Shown here piece by piece: positions 59,849 to 64,000 of a stretch of 64,000 bases of DNA. Source of the stretch: CAVVAH01 sp963746175 (GTDB lineage Bacteria > Actinomycetota > Actinomycetes > JACCUZ01); contig CAVVAH010000001.1 in assembly GCA_963746175.1 (NCBI GenBank), positions 930,001 through 994,000 on the forward strand. The letters run 5' to 3'. Under the pieces are notes generated by a model that worked only from the letters and a program-made list of their open reading frames with translations, searched no databases and had not been told where the DNA came from. How positions within the stretch are numbered: the first letter of the stretch is position 1; every line of letters starts with the position of its first letter. Position numbers and translations under genes: made by a program.

Positions 59849-60306
59849 GAGAAGCTCACTTCAGCGGTCGAGTCATCGTGCGTCGAACTATCACCCGCGA
59901 TGGTGCTTTCGACGCGCATAACCACTTTGCTGCGTAGTTGCCCATTCGCCGGCAATGGGGCGAACCCGGCCAGACCGCCCTCCTTGGCGATCGTGCACAC
60001 CGTGAGCTGCTGGTTCTCTTCCCAGGCGCCACCGCCGTTCACGGACACCTTGACGTAGATCGTGGCGTTCAGGGTGCCAGCGCGCTTCTTAACCAGATCA
60101 GCAGTCTTGTCGGCGGCGCTGGATCCAGTCGCGCCGGTGAAATTGCTGACGACCGCCATCCGCGCGGCCTCGCGCGTGCCTTGGCGCACCGCGAGCGAGT
60201 CGCTGTACCACACGCCGTAGTCCACTATCGACAACAGCAGTAGCACCAGGATAGGCAGTACGAGCGCCATCTCCACCGCTGCAGCGCCACGATCTGAACG
60301 CCTCAT
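59839..60306 (-). CDS. TadE-like pseudopilin (lower-GC set)
   Basis: 155 residues from ATG 60306, which overlaps the stop of the pilin gene (ATGA). The TadE signature is SDRGAAAVEMALVLPILVLL: a short basic leader, the E at +5 of the mature helix and one membrane segment, then LAVRQGTREAARMAV. The extracellular part is about 110 residues. In Flp/Tad systems TadE and TadF are minor pseudopilins processed by TadV. GC is low, as in its two neighbours. Confidence 0.85.
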   Translation of the reverse strand: MRRSDRGAAAVEMALVLPILVLLLLSIVDYGVWYSDSLAVRQGTREAARMAVVSNFTGATGSSAADKTADLVKKRAGTLNATIYVKVSVNGGGAWEENQQLTVCTIAKEGGLAGFAPLPANGQLRSKVVMRVESTIAGDSSTHDDSTAEVSFSWC

Positions 60307-60524
60307 GGCCGGTGGCACTTGGCGGTGTTGTTATCAATCTCGGTTTGCGTGTACCCGTTCTGCCTGGCTGTGTTCTCGCACGACTTCTCAGTCGCCGTCG
60401 CGAGAACCCTGGTCAGTGACATAGCGATCACGATCAGGAAGGCGGCAACACCCGCCACCAGGAGGGCATACTCGACCGCGCTCGCACCGCGCTCGGCTGA
60501 GCGCAGTCTGAGACGTCGAAGCAT
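60303..60524 (-). CDS. Flp-family type IVb pilin
   Basis: 73 residues. MLRRLRLRSAERGASAVEYALLVAGVAAFLIVIAM, cited by its core ERGASAVEYALLVAGVAAFL: a basic leader, the G/A cleavage region, Glu and Tyr (VEYALL) of Flp pilins and one hydrophobic helix. The C-terminal tail has two cysteines (KSCENTARQNGY; AKCHRP) that could pair. It would be the major pilus subunit, first in the operon with TadE- and TadG-like genes. A poly-G stretch (GGGGGGG) lies 5 bases before the ATG as ribosome-binding site. Confidence 0.87.
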   Translation of the reverse strand: MLRRLRLRSAERGASAVEYALLVAGVAAFLIVIAMSLTRVLATATEKSCENTARQNGYTQTEIDNNTAKCHRP

Positions 60525-60877
60525 ACGACCCCCCCACGGTTGACGTTTCCCCGAAGCAAGAGTATGGGCCACGCGACCGAGTGAAACCCTCCTAACCGGC
60601 GAACTCGGGTGTCCGAATAGACCATCGACGCCGAACTTGCCGATGCCTAGATCCGCTGTGTGGCGCTGTGTGCGTGCCTGTGATTCTCTCATCGCGCGCT
60701 TCCTGTGCGGTTCACGCCGTGCCCGGCGCGTCGCTCGCGCCAGAGTTACTTCGTGGTGATATGTCCGCCGGATATCGCAGGGCTCGTGAAACGCCGGGCC
60801 TCGTGCACGCGATGGAGCACACTGAAGCACGATGAGTCTCGGGGTCGCAGGCCACATCGGTAAGACAGTGAGGTCTA
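60525..60877. other. Divergent intergenic region between the two Tad gene sets
   Basis: 353 bp without a convincing gene. It must hold promoters for the pilin operon (minus) and the TadE/TadG pair (plus). On the plus strand TTGACG (60540-60545) and TATGGG (60563-60568) are 17 bases apart, a possible sigma-70-type promoter, though far from the plus-strand gene. Lower GC than the flanking plus-strand genes. Confidence 0.4.
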
Positions 60878-61288
60878 GTGAACGAACGATCGACCCCTCG
60901 CGACCGCGGAGCGGCGGCGGTGGAGTTCGCCCTCGTGAGCGTCCTGCTGCTCACGCTGCTGTTCGGGATCATCCAGTACGGCTACTTCTTCTTCCAGTCC
61001 ACGGCGGCCGAGCACGCCGCCCGGGAGGGCGCGCGCCATGCGGCAGTCGGCATCGACGACTGCGACGCCTGGGTCGACCTGGTCCAGAGCGAAGGCGGCT
61101 CCGCCGACGTCACCGGGGCGACGGCGTCGGCGGCGCCCACGCGAGGCTCGATGATCGACGTCACCGTGACCTGGCGGCGTCAGGACTTCGGCTTCCCGTT
61201 CGTCCCCTTCCTGGGCGGCGGCGACCAGACCGAAGTCGCTTCCACCCGGGCCGAGCGACTCGGCGCAGTGACGACAGGGTGTTCCTGA
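60878..61288 (+). CDS. TadE-like pseudopilin (high-GC set)
   Basis: 136 residues. RDRGAAAVEFALVSVLLLTL is the TadE membrane signature, followed by QSTAAEHAAREGARHAAVG, the helical part typical of TadE. The start is GTG 60878 (VNERSTPRDRG). Its stop overlaps the ATG of the next gene (TGATG). It is a paralogue of the minus-strand TadE at 59839-60306 but with the ordinary high GC of the genome. Confidence 0.86.
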   Translation: MNERSTPRDRGAAAVEFALVSVLLLTLLFGIIQYGYFFFQSTAAEHAAREGARHAAVGIDDCDAWVDLVQSEGGSADVTGATASAAPTRGSMIDVTVTWRRQDFGFPFVPFLGGGDQTEVASTRAERLGAVTTGCS

Positions 61289-63108
61289 TGGCCGGGACGG
61301 GGTCCACCCAACGGCCGGCGGAGCACGGGGCGGTGGCCATCGTGGTCGCCATCCTGGCGATCTCGCTGTTCGGCATCGGGGCCCTGGCAGTCGAGCTCAC
61401 CGACATGTTCTCCCGGGACCGCGCCGTGCAGACGACGGCTGACCTGGCCGCCTTCGCCGGCGCTCAGGATCTACCTGACACCTGCACCGCCTTCACCAGC
61501 GCGTTGACCTACCTGAACGATCCGGGCAACGGCGTGCGCTCGGACGGGGCGGCCACCGCGTTCGGGGCAACGGCTGCCCAGATGAGCGACGACGACTTCG
61601 GCAACGGCGAGATCGAGATCCTCGGCCCGGCCGGGAACCGCATCCACGGATGCAGCAGCCGCGGCCGGGTCGTGCGTGTGACGACACCGCCGCGAAACGT
61701 CAAGTTCAGCTTCGGGGCCGCCCTCAAGGGCGCCAGTGACGGCCCCGTCCGGGCTGTCGCAGCGGTCGAGCTGCGGGGCCTGGACGTCTCCGTGCTCCCG
61801 CTGTCGTTGCCGGCCAACTGCCCGTCCGGGCCGAACTACCTCTACGTCAGCAACGGCGGGATCTCGGCCGGACCGTCGGACGGCTCGCCCGACTACGAGC
61901 CGGAAGGAAAGCCGAACGGCCCGGGCATCGCCTCGGTCTCCCAGAACGATCCCGACCTTCCGACCTCTGCGACTGTCTCCCTGACAGGGCTCAAGGAGGA
62001 TCCGCGCACATCCGGCAACGACGTCGTCCTCGACTTCCACCTGCTGCAGGATGACGGCACCACAATCAGGCAGCCTCTGCCCGCTCCGAGCGGCGTCACG
62101 GGCACCGTCGTGGTGGGCAGCGTGACGCTGGCCTCCCCCAACGACTGGCACGCCACAGTCACTGTGCTGGTACCAGCAGGCGTCCGCGGCACCCCCGGAT
62201 CGTGGAAGGTACGGGCACTCCAGGCCGGTGGCACCAACAAGTGGACCCTGGAGCCGGCGGTGGGGACGCTCACAGTCGGTGTCGCGTCCAGCCCGGGGTG
62301 CCCCGTCCCGTCCACCGGCGACTTCGGACTGCTCGACTCGCCTCGGTCAGACGGCGGCTCCACCCAGCAGCAGCGCTTCCGCAACTTCGCACGTGGCCTC
62401 GACCATGGGCTCGTCGCCGTGGCCGCGCCGTCCACCGACGCCCCGTGCAGCGCCGACGGCAGTCCATACCCTGACGGCATCCTGGACGACAACACTCCCG
62501 CCCGAGGCGACGAGAGCTGCGTCGACGTCAAGCCGGGTGAGTCAGCGGCCCTGCCCACCGACGGACTGATCGACGGCCGCGGCGGCGAACCCGGCCGGCT
62601 CGAGGGCTCGCCACCCGTCAGTCCCGGATCCCCGGCCGGCTCCGCGTGCACCGTCGCAGGCGACCCGGACCTGCAGTGGACGTCGCGCTCCGGCAAGGAC
62701 CTCGTCGACACCGTCCTGAGCTGCTACCTGGTCACGGGCAGGACGTTGACCGACGTAGCGGCCGGCACGCCGGACTCACTGACGGCCGACATCGCCGGGG
62801 ACCCTCGCTTCTTCTTCGTGCCGGTGACCGACACGTCCGTGCGGCCGCCGAATTCCGGAAGCGGCGCGAAGTTCTGGCCGATCAAGAACTTCCGGGGCGC
62901 CTTCGTGACCAACGAGAGTGCGGTCGGCAACGCCACCTGCCTCGGGTCGTCAGACTGCAACGGCCTCTTGTTCAACAACGGTGGGCAGCAGCTGAAGGCG
63001 CTCCTGGCCTTCACCTTCCCGCTCAGCGCCCTGCCCAGCACTGTGGACCAGCCCGGTAACGGCGGCGACTACTACGGCGGGACCAAGGACTTCCTGCTGA
63101 TCAAGTAG
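61288..63108 (+). CDS. TadG-like large surface protein (high-GC set)
   Basis: 606 residues. EHGAVAIVVAILAISLFGIG, the TadG-like N-terminal helix, is followed by VQTTADLAAFAGAQDLP as in TadG proteins. A ~550-residue extracellular part includes a Ser/Pro-rich region and several cysteines, with no catalytic motif seen. Translationally coupled to the TadE-like gene. It is about 200 residues longer than its minus-strand paralogue. Likely a pilus-associated or secreted surface protein. It ends 5 bases before the end of the convergent glucokinase gene. Confidence 0.8.
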   Translation: MAGTGSTQRPAEHGAVAIVVAILAISLFGIGALAVELTDMFSRDRAVQTTADLAAFAGAQDLPDTCTAFTSALTYLNDPGNGVRSDGAATAFGATAAQMSDDDFGNGEIEILGPAGNRIHGCSSRGRVVRVTTPPRNVKFSFGAALKGASDGPVRAVAAVELRGLDVSVLPLSLPANCPSGPNYLYVSNGGISAGPSDGSPDYEPEGKPNGPGIASVSQNDPDLPTSATVSLTGLKEDPRTSGNDVVLDFHLLQDDGTTIRQPLPAPSGVTGTVVVGSVTLASPNDWHATVTVLVPAGVRGTPGSWKVRALQAGGTNKWTLEPAVGTLTVGVASSPGCPVPSTGDFGLLDSPRSDGGSTQQQRFRNFARGLDHGLVAVAAPSTDAPCSADGSPYPDGILDDNTPARGDESCVDVKPGESAALPTDGLIDGRGGEPGRLEGSPPVSPGSPAGSACTVAGDPDLQWTSRSGKDLVDTVLSCYLVTGRTLTDVAAGTPDSLTADIAGDPRFFFVPVTDTSVRPPNSGSGAKFWPIKNFRGAFVTNESAVGNATCLGSSDCNGLLFNNGGQQLKALLAFTFPLSALPSTVDQPGNGGDYYGGTKDFLLIK

Positions 63109-63113
63109 TCGGG

Positions 63114-64000
63114 TCAGCGGTAGCGCGCCAGGTCGGCTGCGCCGACCATTCCGGCGTCGTTGCCGAGCTGGGCCAGCACCACCTGCGCGGTCGGGCGGCG
63201 GCCGCGGCCGGTGAGCAGCTGCTCGAAGGCCACCTTGGTCGGCGTCGAGCACGAGGTCCCCCGCCTCGGAGACCCCGCCGCCCAGGACGAAGCACTCCGG
63301 GTCGAGCACCGCCGCGAGGTCGGCCAGCCCCTGACCGAGCCAGTGGCCGAGCGCGTCGAAGGCCGCCTTGGCGACGGGGTCGCCCTGCTGCGCCGCGTCG
63401 GTGACGTGCTCCCCCGCGATGCCCTCCGGCGTGCCGTCGCCGAGCCCGAGCAGGATCTCCGCGTCCGCTCGCGACTCGGCGGCCCGCTCGCGCGCGTCGC
63501 GCACCAGGGCACCGCCGCTGGCGTACTGCTCCCAGCAGCCGCGCTGGCCGCAGCCGCACTGGCGGCCGTCCTCCACCATCTGGATGTGGCCGATCTCGGC
63601 GCCGACCCCGTAGCCGCCGCGGTAGAGCTGCCGGTCGACGACGATGCCGCCGCCGACACCGGTGCCGACCGTGACGCACACGATGAACCGCTCCTCGCGG
63701 CCGGCGCCGAACCGGGCCTCACCCCACGCGGCGGCGTTCGCGTCGTTCTCCACCACGACGGGCAGGCCGACCCGCTGCTCGACCTCCTGACGCAGCGGGC
63801 CGTTGCGCCAGCCCAGCAGGTTCGGCGCGAAGTAGACGGTGGACCGGGCCGCGTCGACGAAGCCGGCGATGCCGATGCCGACCGCCTCGACCTCACGGTC
63901 CACCCGCAGCGTCTCGATCACCGCGGTGATCGCCGACGTGGTCGCCTCGGCGTCGCGCGCCGGGGTGTGCACGCGGTGCTGCGCGAGGATCGCGCCCTGC
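63114..64000 (-). pseudogene. glk: ROK-family glucokinase, frameshifted, start beyond the window
   Basis: The N terminus lies past 64000. Visible: IGIAGFVD, VVENDANAAAWGEARFGAG (catalytic Asp), VTVGTGVGGGIVVD, and the ROK zinc motif CGCGQRGCWEQYASG. This is the actinobacterial ROK glucokinase type (like Streptomyces GlkA). After VLGGGVSEAGDLVLD the frame turns into Arg-rich nonsense. The other frame supplies the expected end TKVAFEQLLTGRGRRP and LAQLGNDAGMVGAADLARYR, stopping at 63114. A single extra base near 63243-63250 (GACGCCGACC) explains this. Sequencing error or a recent mutation; the gene otherwise looks healthy. Confidence 0.8.

Overview
The window is chromosomal DNA of a high-GC actinobacterium. 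Ordinary lines run a little above 70% G+C, GTG starts are common, and genes are packed with ATGA/GTGA overlaps. Gene content (SAV_6107-type HEPN protein, DUF6504, MacRS-like two-component system, Rv2175c-type DNA-binding protein, PASTA kinase, class II DAHP synthase) fits Actinomycetes. The mix with carotenoid genes suggests Nocardioidaceae (Nocardioides-like); the genus is inference. No tRNA, rRNA, CRISPR array, integrase, transposase or prophage was seen.

Layout. 0-6 kb: a minus-strand mutasome operon (DUF6504, HEPN protein, DnaE2-type polymerase), headed by a perfect LexA/SOS box, followed by a methyltransferase gene with its own promoter. 6-9.5 kb: a YbaK-type deacylase, a 355-bp nest of palindromes, and two flippase-like membrane proteins around a glycerophosphodiester phosphodiesterase. 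9.5-16.5 kb: a CrtA-like monooxygenase, a DUF4126 protein between two related hairpins, an ECF sigma factor with its membrane partner, then crtO-cruF-glycosyltransferase. 16.5-26.6 kb: an acetyltransferase, two very large secreted proteins (S8 protease, BNR-repeat protein) and a membrane molybdo-oxidoreductase. 26.6-34 kb: a CrtD-like desaturase, a CDP-alcohol phosphatidyltransferase, metF, crtE-crtI-crtB, and the split lycopene cyclase on the other strand.

34-53 kb is a conserved actinobacterial core block: Rv2175c-type regulator, ferredoxin-reductase-like flavoprotein, LysM/lytic transglycosylase (frameshifted), PASTA kinase, two unrelated DAHP synthases, threonine aldolase, a PPi-type phosphofructokinase, glycerol kinase, a DUF559 protein, MacRS and a PlsC acyltransferase. 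53-58.5 kb: esterase, LOR/SDH-type ornithine cyclodeaminase, a secreted protein and a nuclease-like protein. 58.6-63.1 kb: two divergent sets of Tad pseudopilin genes, one clearly lower in GC. A frameshifted ROK glucokinase runs off the right end.

How it fits together. The carotenoid genes, spread over four loci, outline a route from GGPP through lycopene to a monocyclic carotenoid ketolated on the ring and hydrated, desaturated and glycosylated on the acyclic end (deinoxanthin/myxol-like). Many genes have a TAnnnT -10 box ending 6-8 bases before the start codon, so leaderless transcription looks widespread. Palindromic elements with 11-39 bp arms recur between genes and even inside dnaE2; some share loop sequences while their arms differ. 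These, the SOS operon and the carotenoid pathway are the most interesting parts. Three genes (LysM transglycosylase, secreted protein at 56.4 kb, glucokinase) show frameshift signatures that may be sequencing errors.
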